From positions 1-30,876 of the forward strand of contig CABSEG010000027.1 in the NCBI GenBank assembly GCA_902476645.1: a stretch of DNA of 30,876 nt. The letters run 5' to 3'. This DNA comes from an uncultured Lachnospiraceae bacterium. GTDB lineage: Bacteria; Bacillota; Clostridia; Lachnospirales; Lachnospiraceae. A program made the position numbers and the translations under genes. Below the pieces are notes generated by a model, which had not been told where the DNA came from, did not search any database, and was given only the letters and a program-made list of their open reading frames with translations. This document shows, in pieces, positions 6,542 through 14,233 of the stretch (positions are counted from its first letter, which is position 1; each line of letters starts with the position of its first letter).

Positions 6542-7555
6542 TCACTTCTCCCAAGGCAATTCTGAATGTTCCAGCTTTTTATCCCGAAGCATCAGTTCTT
6601 TTACCGCTTCTGCAGCGCTCTTATCCTCAAAAAGCACCTGATTTACCTTTTCAATAATAGGAAGCTCAATCCCGTATTTCTTTGCCAGTCCCATAGCTGC
6701 TTTGGCAGAATATACCCCTTCTACTACCATCTGCACCTGATCCATGGCTTCTTTCATAGTGTAACCTTTTCCCATAAGATAGCCGGCCTTTCTGTTTCGA
6801 CTGTGTACGCTTGCACAGGTAACAATCAAATCCCCTATACCGGTCAGACCGCAAAAGGTTTCCATCTTTCCCCCCATTGCCACGCCCAGACGGGTGATCT
6901 CGGTAATCCCCCGGGTAATCAAAGCCGCCTTTGTATTATCTCCGTATCCTAATCCATCCGCAATACCGGCTGCCAGAGCGATCACATTCTTTAACGCTCC
7001 TCCCAGTTCTATGCCCAGCATGTCCGGACTGGTATAGACACGAAAGACCGGGCTCATGAAGATATTCTGCAGATACTCTGCCGTCTTTTGATCGTGGGCT
7101 CCCACAACGCAGGTAGTGGGAAGGCCTCTGCCCACTTCCTCCGCATGGCTGGGACCTGAGAGAACTGCGGCGTTTACGCCTTTTAGCTCCTCTTCCATAA
7201 TGTCTGTCAGCGTATAAAGGGTATCTTCTTCAATTCCCTTTGCCACATTCACCACGATCTGCCCATCCTGCAGAAATTCCTTCATGCTGCGGCAGGTACT
7301 TCTGGTAAAGGGGGAGGGCACTGCCAAAACCAACAGATCCCGCCCCTCCATAGCCTCCTTTAAATCATTTGTGACTGCAATCTCTTCCGGAAGCACCACC
7401 CCCGGAAGCTTGGTCTCATGCTGCCGCTTTGTCCGAAGCATCTCAACTTCCGCTTCTATGATAGACCAGATTGTAACCTGATGTCCATTGTTGTGCAGCA
7501 GATATGCAAGGGCCGTTCCCCAGCTTCCCGCTCCCAAAACACCTATGTTTGCCAT
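6542..7555 (-). CDS. gpsA: NAD(P)H-dependent glycerol-3-phosphate dehydrogenase
   Basis: Reduces dihydroxyacetone phosphate to sn-glycerol 3-phosphate, the backbone for membrane phospholipids, in the cytoplasm. The 337-residue protein opens with the nucleotide-binding motif IGVLGAGSWGTALA, followed by AVPSPFTR, NVAKGIEE (catalytic lysine region), LSGPSHAEEV, and the substrate-domain signature LGGALKNVIALAAGIADGLGYGDNTKAALITRG. I chose the ATG at 7555 because AAAGGGGG is 6 nt upstream; the ATG at 7561 touches that site. It follows plsY by 12 bp. GpsA makes the acyl acceptor used by PlsY, so the two neighbours are consecutive in one pathway. Confidence 0.96.
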   Translation of the reverse strand: MANIGVLGAGSWGTALAYLLHNNGHQVTIWSIIEAEVEMLRTKRQHETKLPGVVLPEEIAVTNDLKEAMEGRDLLVLAVPSPFTRSTCRSMKEFLQDGQIVVNVAKGIEEDTLYTLTDIMEEELKGVNAAVLSGPSHAEEVGRGLPTTCVVGAHDQKTAEYLQNIFMSPVFRVYTSPDMLGIELGGALKNVIALAAGIADGLGYGDNTKAALITRGITEITRLGVAMGGKMETFCGLTGIGDLIVTCASVHSRNRKAGYLMGKGYTMKEAMDQVQMVVEGVYSAKAAMGLAKKYGIELPIIEKVNQVLFEDKSAAEAVKELMLRDKKLEHSELPWEK

Positions 7556-7567
7556 ATTCATCCCCCT

Positions 7568-8212
7568 TTATTTCTTTCTCGAAGACAGGAAAATCTTCCT
7601 CTCCGTCCCGGCAAGCAGTCTCTTTATGTTTTCACGATGTTTCCAAAATGCCATAATCGCCAGAAATAAGCCTACTGCATACAGCTCCAGCAAATGTTCC
7701 TGACTCATATGGAAGTATCCACACTGTCCAAGAATCACCAGCTCAATCACAAACCCCACATATACAAGAAGGGAACCCAGGGACACGTAATGGGTGGTCA
7801 AAAAAGCTCCCAGGAAGGTTACCAGACCGCATAGAATCATAATCCAGTTAAAGGAAAGAATCAGGCCCGCTGTAGCCGCAATTCCCTTTCCTCCCTTAAA
7901 GCCCAGATAAAACGGAAAATTATGTCCCAGAATCGTTCCTGCCGCTGCATAAATCTCCAGAAGCGGAACCATATCCGGATATGCTTTTCCAAAGCACAGA
8001 CGCGCCAGCGCCACTGCCAGCACACACTTTAAACAATCCCCTGCAAAGGTAAGAAAACCGGCCTTTTTTCCCAGTGTGCGCATCATGTTCGTGGTACCGG
8101 CATTGCCGCTTCCATGCTCCCGGATATCAATTCCGTGCGTCCTCCCGTAAATATAACTGGTCTGGAACAGGCCGAATACATACCCAATCAAAACACACCA
8201 TACCCTTACCAT
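7568..8212 (-). CDS. plsY: Acyl-phosphate:glycerol-3-phosphate acyltransferase
   Basis: Transfers acyl groups from acyl-phosphate (made by PlsX, whose partial gene ends this window) to position 1 of glycerol 3-phosphate. The 214-residue membrane protein has about five hydrophobic helices and the three PlsY motifs: GIDIREHGSGNAGTTNM near residue 28, GHNFPFYLGFKGGKGIA near 96, and a third around the basic C-terminal region. It is slightly longer than usual because of a basic tail ending SSRKK. AAGGAGAGG lies upstream of the ATG at 8212, only 4 bp after the der stop, so translation is probably coupled. It lies between der and gpsA. Confidence 0.95.
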   Translation of the reverse strand: MVRVWCVLIGYVFGLFQTSYIYGRTHGIDIREHGSGNAGTTNMMRTLGKKAGFLTFAGDCLKCVLAVALARLCFGKAYPDMVPLLEIYAAAGTILGHNFPFYLGFKGGKGIAATAGLILSFNWIMILCGLVTFLGAFLTTHYVSLGSLLVYVGFVIELVILGQCGYFHMSQEHLLELYAVGLFLAIMAFWKHRENIKRLLAGTERKIFLSSRKK

Positions 8213-8216
8213 TTCC

Positions 8217-9545
8217 TTACCTCTCCTTATCTTTTCTCTCTCTGATAATGAATTTCAGAGAAGTCCCGCGAAATCCAAAGGTATCTCTGATTTTATTCTC
8301 CAAATATCGGGTATAAGAAAAATGCATCAGCTGCTTGTCGTTGACAAACACCACGAAGGTGGGAGGCTTTATGGAAACCTGCGTAATATAGTAAAGCTTC
8401 AAACGCTTTCCCTTGTCTGAGGGAGGCTGCTGTAAGGCCACTGCTTCGGCCATGATCTCATTTAGCACTCCAGTCTGAACCCTCTGGGCCTGATTTTCCA
8501 GGACCATATCAATCATGGAAAATAACTTGGGAAGACGCTGTCCTGTCTGGGCAGATACAAACATGATCTCCGCATAGGGCATATAAGAAAGGGTGTTTCG
8601 AATATCGTTTTTATATTTATAGATGGTCTTGTCATCCTTTTCCACTGCGTCCCACTTATTCACCACGATCACAATGCCCTTTCCCCTGTCGTGAGCGATC
8701 CCGGCGATTTTGGCATCCTGCTCGGTAACGCCCTCAGTGGCGTCAATCACTACCAACACCACGTCAGCCCGGTCCACTGCCGCCACCGTCCGGATGATGC
8801 TGTAGCGTTCCAGATCTTCTTTTATCTTACTCTTTCTGCGAAGTCCCGCAGTATCAATGAAAACATATTCCTGTCCGTTAAAGCGAACCGGTGTGTCAAT
8901 GGCATCTCTTGTGGTGCCTGCCACATCTGAGACAATCACCCGGTTCTCTCCCAGCAGCTTATTTATAATAGAAGATTTGCCCACATTTGGCTTTCCCACG
9001 ATTGCAATCTTTGGCCTCTCATCCTCCTCTTCCTCCATGCTTCTTCCCTGAAAATAACGAAGAACCTCATCCAGCATGTCTCCAATCCCCATCTTCCCGG
9101 TAGCTGAGATGGGAATGGGATCTCCAATGCCCAGATTATAAAATTCATAGACATCTGGCATAAACTTATCAAAATTGTCCACCTTATTGACCGCCAGGAT
9201 CACTGGCTTTCTGGATCTGCGAAGCATATCGGCCACCTTGGAATCGGAATCCACCAGTCCCTGCCTAACGTCTGTAAGAAAGATAATCACATCTGCTGTG
9301 TCAATGGCTACCTGGGCCTGTTCCCTCATTTGTGACAAGATCACATCTTTGCTGTCAGGTTCGATTCCCCCGGTATCAATCAGCGTAAAATTCTGTCCCA
9401 GCCATTCCACATCGGCGTAGATGCGATCTCTCGTCACTCCAGGCGTATCTTTGACTATGGAAATGTTTCCCCCCGCCAATATATTAAACAACGTGGATTT
9501 CCCCACATTCGGTCTTCCCACAATTGCTACAATTGGTTTACTCAT
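8217..9545 (-). CDS. der: Ribosome assembly GTPase Der (EngA)
   Basis: An essential double-GTPase that helps mature the 50S subunit. The 442 residues carry GD1 with GRPNVGKST at 10-18, DTPGVTRD and NKVDNFD; a linker rich in acidic residues (SMEEEEDERP); GD2 with GKPNVGKSS around 183, DTAGLRRKSK and NKWDAVEK; and a C-terminal KH-like domain with the basic end LKFIIRERKDKER. Length is typical (about 435-445). The ribosome binding site GAGGTGA lies inside the end of the upstream gene, and the two reading frames overlap by 8 bp, so translation is coupled. The order DUF512-der-plsY-gpsA is common in Clostridia. Confidence 0.97.
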   Translation of the reverse strand: MSKPIVAIVGRPNVGKSTLFNILAGGNISIVKDTPGVTRDRIYADVEWLGQNFTLIDTGGIEPDSKDVILSQMREQAQVAIDTADVIIFLTDVRQGLVDSDSKVADMLRRSRKPVILAVNKVDNFDKFMPDVYEFYNLGIGDPIPISATGKMGIGDMLDEVLRYFQGRSMEEEEDERPKIAIVGKPNVGKSSIINKLLGENRVIVSDVAGTTRDAIDTPVRFNGQEYVFIDTAGLRRKSKIKEDLERYSIIRTVAAVDRADVVLVVIDATEGVTEQDAKIAGIAHDRGKGIVIVVNKWDAVEKDDKTIYKYKNDIRNTLSYMPYAEIMFVSAQTGQRLPKLFSMIDMVLENQAQRVQTGVLNEIMAEAVALQQPPSDKGKRLKLYYITQVSIKPPTFVVFVNDKQLMHFSYTRYLENKIRDTFGFRGTSLKFIIRERKDKER

Positions 9546-10899
9546 ATTTGTTCACCTCATTTTCATGTGCATGCAGGACTTCCCCATCCTCCATTAAAAC
9601 GGACCTGACAAAATCCCGACCGCTTGATTTTACAATATTTACTGGTATTTGTAAAGCGCTTTCCAGTTCCTCCACAGTCACGTCGTCCAGAAATACGGAC
9701 TCACCACTGCGCAGCATGTTGCAGGGCAACAGCAGGCGCTCGCCCAGACTTTTTCCCTTTAACTGGGCGATCAGATCCTGTCCTGTCACCAGACCTGCCA
9801 CCGTTATGGACTCTCCAAAAAAGTCATTCCGAATCGGATACACATGGACTTGTACACAAGGATACTTCTCCTGGATATGCTTCACATGCTCCCGGATGGT
9901 AGCCGCCGCCAATTTTCCTGTGGCGATAGAGATCTCATGCTGCCTGGAATCTCCGTTGCGTTCCTGGAGTTCTTCTTTTACTTCTTCCTCCAACAGTCTG
10001 AGCATCCCCACACCGTTTTCCAGTTGCAGATATCCGTCGTAACGGGATGCCTCCGGAAGGGACTCTCCTGCCAGCAGATACCATTCATCTCCTCCGTGGA
10101 TAAAATGAATCCCATACTTTTGTACCATATGCTGTTGTGTGTCATGGATCAGTTCCAGCACTTCTTTTGCGTCCTGGGAGGTAAACGGTTCCAGATGCGT
10201 CAAGCCCTCCCGGAATTTTGTCAGTCCTACAGGTACGATGGACACACTCTGTAACAGCGGAGCGTACTCCTCCAGCTTTCGGATACTGTATTTCAACTCT
10301 TCCCCGTCGTTGATTCCCTTGCACAAAACAATCTGTCCATTCATAATGATACCGGCCTCTGCAAGTTTGTCCACTTTTTTCAGCGCTTCCCCGGCAAATC
10401 GGTTTTGCAGCATCCTGCACCTTAGACTGGGGTTTAACGCCTGAAAGGAAATATTAATCGGCTCCAGATGATAGTCGATAATTCTCTGAATATCATGATC
10501 ACTCATGTTGGTCAAGGTCACATAATTCCCTTGTAAAAAAGACAATCTGGAATCATCATCCTTAAAGTACAACGTCTTTCGCATTCCCTTTGGCATCTGA
10601 TCGATAAAGCAAAAAATACATTTGTTCCGACAGGAGCGATATTCATCCATCAATCCGTTTTCAAACTCCAGTCCCAAATCCTCCTGCTCCTCTTTCTCAA
10701 TTTCCAGCTCCCATTCTTCCCCATTTTCTTTTCTTATTAAGAGAACCATGTATTCATCCTGTATCAAATACTGATAGTCAAAAATATCTTCCACGCTCTT
10801 TCCATTTATGGAAAGCAAAATGTCTCCCGGAACCAGTTCCATCTCTTCCCCGATGCTTCCCTCCAGGACACGGCTGATTCTATGTGTTTTTTTCTTCAT
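9538..10899 (-). CDS. DUF512 family radical SAM protein with N-terminal PDZ-like domain
   Basis: A 453-residue protein of unknown reaction. Residues 5-65 look like a PDZ domain (SIGEEMELVPGDILLSINGKSVEDIFDY). A radical-SAM cluster motif follows, C90-x3-C94-x2-C97 in CRNKCIFCFIDQMPKGMR, and then a partial barrel with LQGNYVTLTN. The C-terminal DUF512 domain contains GDEWYLLAGESLPEASRYDGY and a TPxG-like region, SITVAGLVTGQDL. The tight cluster with der suggests a role in ribosome or rRNA modification, but this is inference from context only. The ATG at 10899 has GTAGGAGCAGG upstream. It is the first gene of its operon, with promoter at 10929-10957. Confidence 0.9.
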   Translation of the reverse strand: MKKKTHRISRVLEGSIGEEMELVPGDILLSINGKSVEDIFDYQYLIQDEYMVLLIRKENGEEWELEIEKEEQEDLGLEFENGLMDEYRSCRNKCIFCFIDQMPKGMRKTLYFKDDDSRLSFLQGNYVTLTNMSDHDIQRIIDYHLEPINISFQALNPSLRCRMLQNRFAGEALKKVDKLAEAGIIMNGQIVLCKGINDGEELKYSIRKLEEYAPLLQSVSIVPVGLTKFREGLTHLEPFTSQDAKEVLELIHDTQQHMVQKYGIHFIHGGDEWYLLAGESLPEASRYDGYLQLENGVGMLRLLEEEVKEELQERNGDSRQHEISIATGKLAAATIREHVKHIQEKYPCVQVHVYPIRNDFFGESITVAGLVTGQDLIAQLKGKSLGERLLLPCNMLRSGESVFLDDVTVEELESALQIPVNIVKSSGRDFVRSVLMEDGEVLHAHENEVNKYE

Positions 10900-10928
10900 G
10901 TTCCTGCTCCTACGTTTTCTTCTTTTTC

Positions 10929-10957
10929 ATGATACTAAATTGCCCTGCAAAATGCAA
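10929..10957 (-). promoter_or_regulatory. Sigma-A promoter of the DUF512-der-plsY-gpsA operon
   Basis: On the minus strand, -35 TTGCAT (10957-10952), 17-bp spacer, -10 TATCAT (10934-10929). The leader is short, about 25 nt, and ends in the ribosome binding site GTAGGAG. Confidence 0.7.
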
Positions 10958-11003
10958 TCTGATTTTTCTCCAATTGCCTTTCTCTCCCTTCCTGCCATCC
11001 TGG

Positions 11004-11022
11004 GATATTTCGCAGAAATATC
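11004..11022. promoter_or_regulatory. Perfect inverted repeat between divergent promoters
   Basis: GATATTTC-GCA-GAAATATC is a perfect 8-3-8 palindrome, 10 bp upstream of the prs -35 box and about 47 bp upstream of the DUF512 -35 box. It is not in either predicted transcript, so a protein operator controlling one or both directions is likelier than an RNA hairpin. I cannot name the regulator. Confidence 0.5.
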
Positions 11023-11032
11023 GACAATTTTC

Positions 11033-11061
11033 TTGACGGGTTCATTCTGAAATGTTATAAC
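11033..11061 (+). promoter_or_regulatory. Sigma-A promoter of prs
   Basis: TTGACG (11033-11038), 17-bp spacer, TATAAC (11056-11061) on the plus strand. Transcription should start near 11068, which leaves a leader of about 117 nt before the ATG at 11185. Confidence 0.75.
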
Positions 11062-11079
11062 TAAAATGATGTTGAAATA

Positions 11080-11158
11080 AAGCCCCCGCCACAGGTGACA
11101 GGGGCTTAACCCTTGCGAAAGACTTTTCCGGAAAACAGATTTTCCTGGTCTTTTACGC
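11080..11158 (+). promoter_or_regulatory. Structured 5' leader of prs
   Basis: Two elements stand in the leader. The first is AAGCCCC/GGGGCTT (11080-11107), seven pairs with a 14-nt loop and no U-tract behind it. The second spans 11115-11158: GCG-AAAGAC pairs with GTCTTT-TA-CGC, enclosing a perfect GGAAAA-CAGA-TTTTCC hairpin (11130-11145). The same GGAAAA arm can instead pair with the preceding TTTTCC (TTTTCCGGAAAA is a 12-nt palindrome). Such mutually exclusive pairings just ahead of the ribosome binding site suggest cis regulation, but I do not recognise a known riboswitch. Confidence 0.45.
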
Positions 11159-11184
11159 AGGAATAAAAAACGTGGAGGAATACT

Positions 11185-12357
11185 ATGCCAAATTTTGAAC
11201 CACTTAGCAAGGCCTTTCCGCTGGCTCCGCTAAAGCTGCTGTCCCTGGAGGGCTGCAGGGAGATTGCGGAACAAGTAAACAGTCATCTGATCGATTACCG
11301 TCATAATAATCCCACCCACGACGTGGACAATGCGGTATACAAGGGTTATTGTGAGGATACGTATCTGGTAGAATGCGCCTGCCCCCGTTTTGGAAGTGGA
11401 GAGGCAAAAGGCGTAATCAAATCATCCATCCGGGGCTGTGATTTATATCTGCTTGTGGATGTCTGCAATTATTCTCTGACCTATACCGTATGCGGTCATG
11501 TCAATCATATGTCCCCTGATAACCATTATCAGGATCTGAAGAGAATCATTTCCGCCGCCAACGGAAAAGCCAGACGTATTAACGTGATTATGCCGTTCCT
11601 CTATGAAGGGCGCCAGCACAAACGAACCAAGAGGGAATCCTTAGACTGTGCCTTAAGCCTTCAGGAATTGGTGGACATGGGAGTTTCCAACATCATCACT
11701 TTTGACGCCCATGACCCGAGAGTGCAAAATTCTATTCCGCTTCAGGGTTTTGATTCCTTTATGCCCACCTACCAGTTTTTAAAGGCCCTGATTCAGTCCG
11801 TACCAGACTTTAAAATTGATAATGACCATCTGATGATCATCAGCCCGGATGAGGGAGCCATGAGCCGCGCGGTATATTTTGCCAATATTCTGGGTGTAGA
11901 CATGGGGATGTTTTATAAGAGGAGAGACTACTCTACCATTGTAAATGGCAAAAATCCTATCGTGGCCCACGAATTTTTAGGGGATTCTGTAGAGGGAAAA
12001 GATGTGATCATCATCGACGATATGATTTCTTCCGGAGAAAGTATGCTGGACGTTGCCAAGCAGTTAAAAGACCGAAAAGCCGGAAGGGTGTTTGTATGTA
12101 CCACCTTCGGCCTGTTTACAGACGGTATGGAAAAGTTTGACGAGTATTATGAGAAAGGCTACATAACCAAGGTGGTTACCACAAATCTGAACTACCGCCG
12201 CCCGGATCTGCTGACACGTCCCTACTACCAGGAAGCTGATATGACGAAATTCCTGGCCAGCATCATTGATTCCCTGAACCATGATGTATCTATCAGCCGG
12301 GTACAATCTCCTACGGAAAAAATTCATGAGCTGTTAAAGAAATACAGTCAAAAATAG
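11185..12357 (+). CDS. prs: Ribose-phosphate pyrophosphokinase, long divergent form
   Basis: Likely makes PRPP from ribose 5-phosphate and ATP for nucleotide, His and Trp synthesis. At 390 residues it is about 75 longer than standard Prs. Family landmarks are present but altered: INVIMPFLYEGRQHKRTKRESLD corresponds to the canonical PYxRQDRK loop, GVSNIITFDAHDPRVQ to the TVDLHA region, ISPDEGAMSRAVYFANILG to the PDxGG(V/M)xRA segment, and VIIIDDMISSGESM to the PRPP-binding DDxxxTGGT loop, here with SSGES. Lysine/arginine at YKRRDYS may serve the catalytic flexible loop. GTGGAGG precedes the ATG at 11185. It is the only plus-strand gene of the window and is monocistronic. The standard short form may exist elsewhere in the genome. 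Confidence 0.85.
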   Translation: MPNFEPLSKAFPLAPLKLLSLEGCREIAEQVNSHLIDYRHNNPTHDVDNAVYKGYCEDTYLVECACPRFGSGEAKGVIKSSIRGCDLYLLVDVCNYSLTYTVCGHVNHMSPDNHYQDLKRIISAANGKARRINVIMPFLYEGRQHKRTKRESLDCALSLQELVDMGVSNIITFDAHDPRVQNSIPLQGFDSFMPTYQFLKALIQSVPDFKIDNDHLMIISPDEGAMSRAVYFANILGVDMGMFYKRRDYSTIVNGKNPIVAHEFLGDSVEGKDVIIIDDMISSGESMLDVAKQLKDRKAGRVFVCTTFGLFTDGMEKFDEYYEKGYITKVVTTNLNYRRPDLLTRPYYQEADMTKFLASIIDSLNHDVSISRVQSPTEKIHELLKKYSQK

Positions 12358-12381
12358 AAGAAGGGAAATTCGTCCCCTTTT

Positions 12382-12414
12382 ACAAGAAGCCGGCGCTTAG
12401 CCGGCTTATCTTGT
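12382..12414. terminator. Hairpin shared by convergent prs and pgeF ends
   Basis: AAGCCGGC/GCCGGCTT (12387-12394 with 12400-12407) is a perfect eight-pair stem with a 5-nt loop. ACAAGA/TCTTGT can extend it below a TA bulge. It lies 24 bp after the prs stop and overlaps the pgeF stop codon. Neither strand has a strong U-tract, so termination may be partial or act on both directions. Confidence 0.6.
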
Positions 12415-13263
12415 CAGTTCCAAAAACGCAGCCAGGTTTCCCCTTTTCCCTCCGGAGGCTCTGTGAGAAAACAGAACATTTGGATTGCAACAAGTACAAA
12501 TATCGGTGATACAGATGTGCGCCGGAGTGATTCCAGCCTCCAAAAGTACCAGCTCGTTTGCTTTCCACAGATTCAACTGGTACTTGCCTTCTCCCTTCTC
12601 ATAAAACAGGCTTTCCCAATCGCACTCCTGAAACTCTTGGCGAAACCGGCTGATCACATCTTCACTCACTTCATAACAACTCTGGCAGATGGATGGTCCC
12701 ACACCTGTCAGAATATCTTTGGGATCACATCCAAATTCCTCTTTCATGACACGGATCGTTTCTCTTCCAATCTTTCCCACGGTCCCCCGCCAGCCGGAAT
12801 GGCTCAGTCCAATTACTCTTTTTTTCGGATCCACGAAAAACAGGGGGACACAATCTGCAAAAAAGGCCGTAAGGACCAGCCCAGATTCCCCGGTCACCAA
12901 GCCGTCCACATCCTGATAAGGCAAGGGATGGGTAAACCCGCAGCCCCTCTCCCGTTTCCCCACAACCTGCACATGGGTCGTATGGGTTTGATGAGAAAAC
13001 ACCAGATTCTCCGTAAGAAAACCCATGGCTTTTCCAATCCTTTCAAAATTTTCCCTCACGCGTTCTTCCTCGTCTCCTCTGGTAAAACTTAGATTCAAGG
13101 AGGAAAAATATCCCCGGCTGACTCCCCCAAGCCTGGTGGAAAACCCGTGGCGTATGCCTTCTAGCTTCTCAAAAGACGGGAAAGTCAGATAAGGCACCCC
13201 CTCTCGCTCTTGAACCCTCATAGGGCTTTTACTGTCTTTTCTCTTTAATTCCAATTGATTCAT
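12406..13263 (-). CDS. pgeF: PgeF/YfiH family (peptidoglycan editing factor; DUF152, LACC1-like)
   Basis: A 285-residue member of the family formerly called multicopper polyphenol oxidase. Relatives bind zinc and act on purine nucleosides, and in E. coli YfiH edits UDP-MurNAc peptides. The zinc triad is visible: HQTH near 91-94, C138 in FADCVPL, and H155 in SHSGWRGT. Other marks are GFSTRLGGVS, DVDGLVT, GPSICQSCYEV and a CTCCNPNVLFSHRASGGKRGN end. I start at the ATG at 13263, with GGGAGG 9 nt upstream; an in-frame start at 13296 would overlap yraN. It is the last gene of the long leftward series and ends in the hairpin shared with prs. Confidence 0.9.
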   Translation of the reverse strand: MNQLELKRKDSKSPMRVQEREGVPYLTFPSFEKLEGIRHGFSTRLGGVSRGYFSSLNLSFTRGDEEERVRENFERIGKAMGFLTENLVFSHQTHTTHVQVVGKRERGCGFTHPLPYQDVDGLVTGESGLVLTAFFADCVPLFFVDPKKRVIGLSHSGWRGTVGKIGRETIRVMKEEFGCDPKDILTGVGPSICQSCYEVSEDVISRFRQEFQECDWESLFYEKGEGKYQLNLWKANELVLLEAGITPAHICITDICTCCNPNVLFSHRASGGKRGNLAAFLELTR

Positions 13264-13276
13264 GATTTCCTCCCTG

Positions 13277-13627
13277 TCACTGGCATGAAAAGGCATTCTC
13301 TATGACCGTTACCTCTTCTGCGTCAATTCCCACCACGTCGAACCTGCAAGGCACCTGATCCCCCAGCCGGCGCTCCATCAAATACCAGGCGGCAACCTTG
13401 GTGATCACAGCCTGTTTCTTTCTGGTCACCGCCTCCAGAGCCCTCCCCTTTGTCCCGTGGGATCGGTACTTCACCTCCAGAAATACCAGATACCCCTTAT
13501 GCCTGGCGATCACATCGATCTCGCCAAAACGGCATCTGTAATTTGTCTCCAGGATCTCATAACCTCTTTGCTCCAGATAAAAAAGGGCCGCCTGTTCGTA
13601 GGCGGTCCCCACTGTTCTTCGATTCAA
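13277..13627 (-). CDS. yraN: UPF0102 family protein YraN, endonuclease-like
   Basis: A 116-residue protein with a restriction-endonuclease-like fold and no settled function. The typical core is present: GEIDVIA with D38, then E51-V-K53 in FLEVKYR, preceded by the conserved GTAYEQAA and NYRCRFGEID. The start codon is TTG at 13627, supported by AAAGGAG 6 nt upstream and by the absence of a better ATG. It is usually encoded beside rnhB in Firmicutes, and here it follows the lepB copy that follows rnhB. Nuclease activity is suggested by fold but not shown. Confidence 0.92.
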   Translation of the reverse strand: MNRRTVGTAYEQAALFYLEQRGYEILETNYRCRFGEIDVIARHKGYLVFLEVKYRSHGTKGRALEAVTRKKQAVITKVAAWYLMERRLGDQVPCRFDVVGIDAEEVTVIENAFSCQ

Positions 13628-13642
13628 ATAAACTCCTTTCTG

Positions 13643-14206
13643 CTACTGATGCCTTAAAACCCCAAACCGATCAAAGGGCCAGATACGCACCCACGCCCGA
13701 CCTACGATGTCCTTCCTGTGAATTAGCCCCACAGAAGGATCTCTGCTGTCCTTGCTGTTGTTCCGGTTATCTCCCATAACAAAATACTCATCTTCTCCCA
13801 GGGTGATTGGCTCTCCGGCGTCTCCCGCATCCAGAATAGTCTCTCTTCCATAATCTTCATCTAATTCCTGTCCGTCTATATAGATCGTGCCATCTTCAAT
13901 CTGAATGGTTTCCCCTGGTAATCCGATAATCCTCTTGATAAAATAGGTATGCTCTTCCTGTTTATAGGGAAATACAATGATATCAAACCTCTTTGGATCT
14001 GTAAAACGATAGCTGATTTTATCCGCAATCAGATTATCTCCGTCTTCCAGCGTAGGATACATACTCATCCCATCTACCACAGTGCGCTGAAACACGAAGG
14101 TGTTGATCAAAAACACGGCCGCAGCCAACACTGCGATATAAATCACCATACCTGCGATTTCCCTTACCATATTCTTCTTTCCGCTGCTGTTTTCTTCTGT
14201 CTCCAT
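13643..14206 (-). CDS. lepB: Type I signal peptidase (copy A)
   Basis: Cleaves signal peptides from secreted pre-proteins at the outer membrane face. The 187-residue protein has one N-terminal membrane helix (about 17-37) and an extracellular catalytic domain: nucleophile S48 in DGMSMYPTL, general base K91 in FIKRIIGLPGE, and box E GDNRNNSKDSR. I prefer the ATG at 14206 (AGAGAGG 9 nt upstream); an ATG at 14227 adds seven residues but has no good ribosome binding site. It is very similar to copy B across rnhB: both carry the DKISYRF.DPKR, EPI.LGEDEYFV.GDNRN and RKDIVGRA..RIWP stretches. This indicates tandem duplication. Confidence 0.93.
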   Translation of the reverse strand: METEENSSGKKNMVREIAGMVIYIAVLAAAVFLINTFVFQRTVVDGMSMYPTLEDGDNLIADKISYRFTDPKRFDIIVFPYKQEEHTYFIKRIIGLPGETIQIEDGTIYIDGQELDEDYGRETILDAGDAGEPITLGEDEYFVMGDNRNNSKDSRDPSVGLIHRKDIVGRAWVRIWPFDRFGVLRHQ

Positions 14207-14233
14207 CCTGCTTATCCTCTCTTCCATCTCGTA

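Noticed and set aside
12463..13092. A 209-codon plus-strand frame over pgeF
   Set aside because: Antisense shadow of a gene with a visible zinc triad; no ribosome binding site or recognisable domain.
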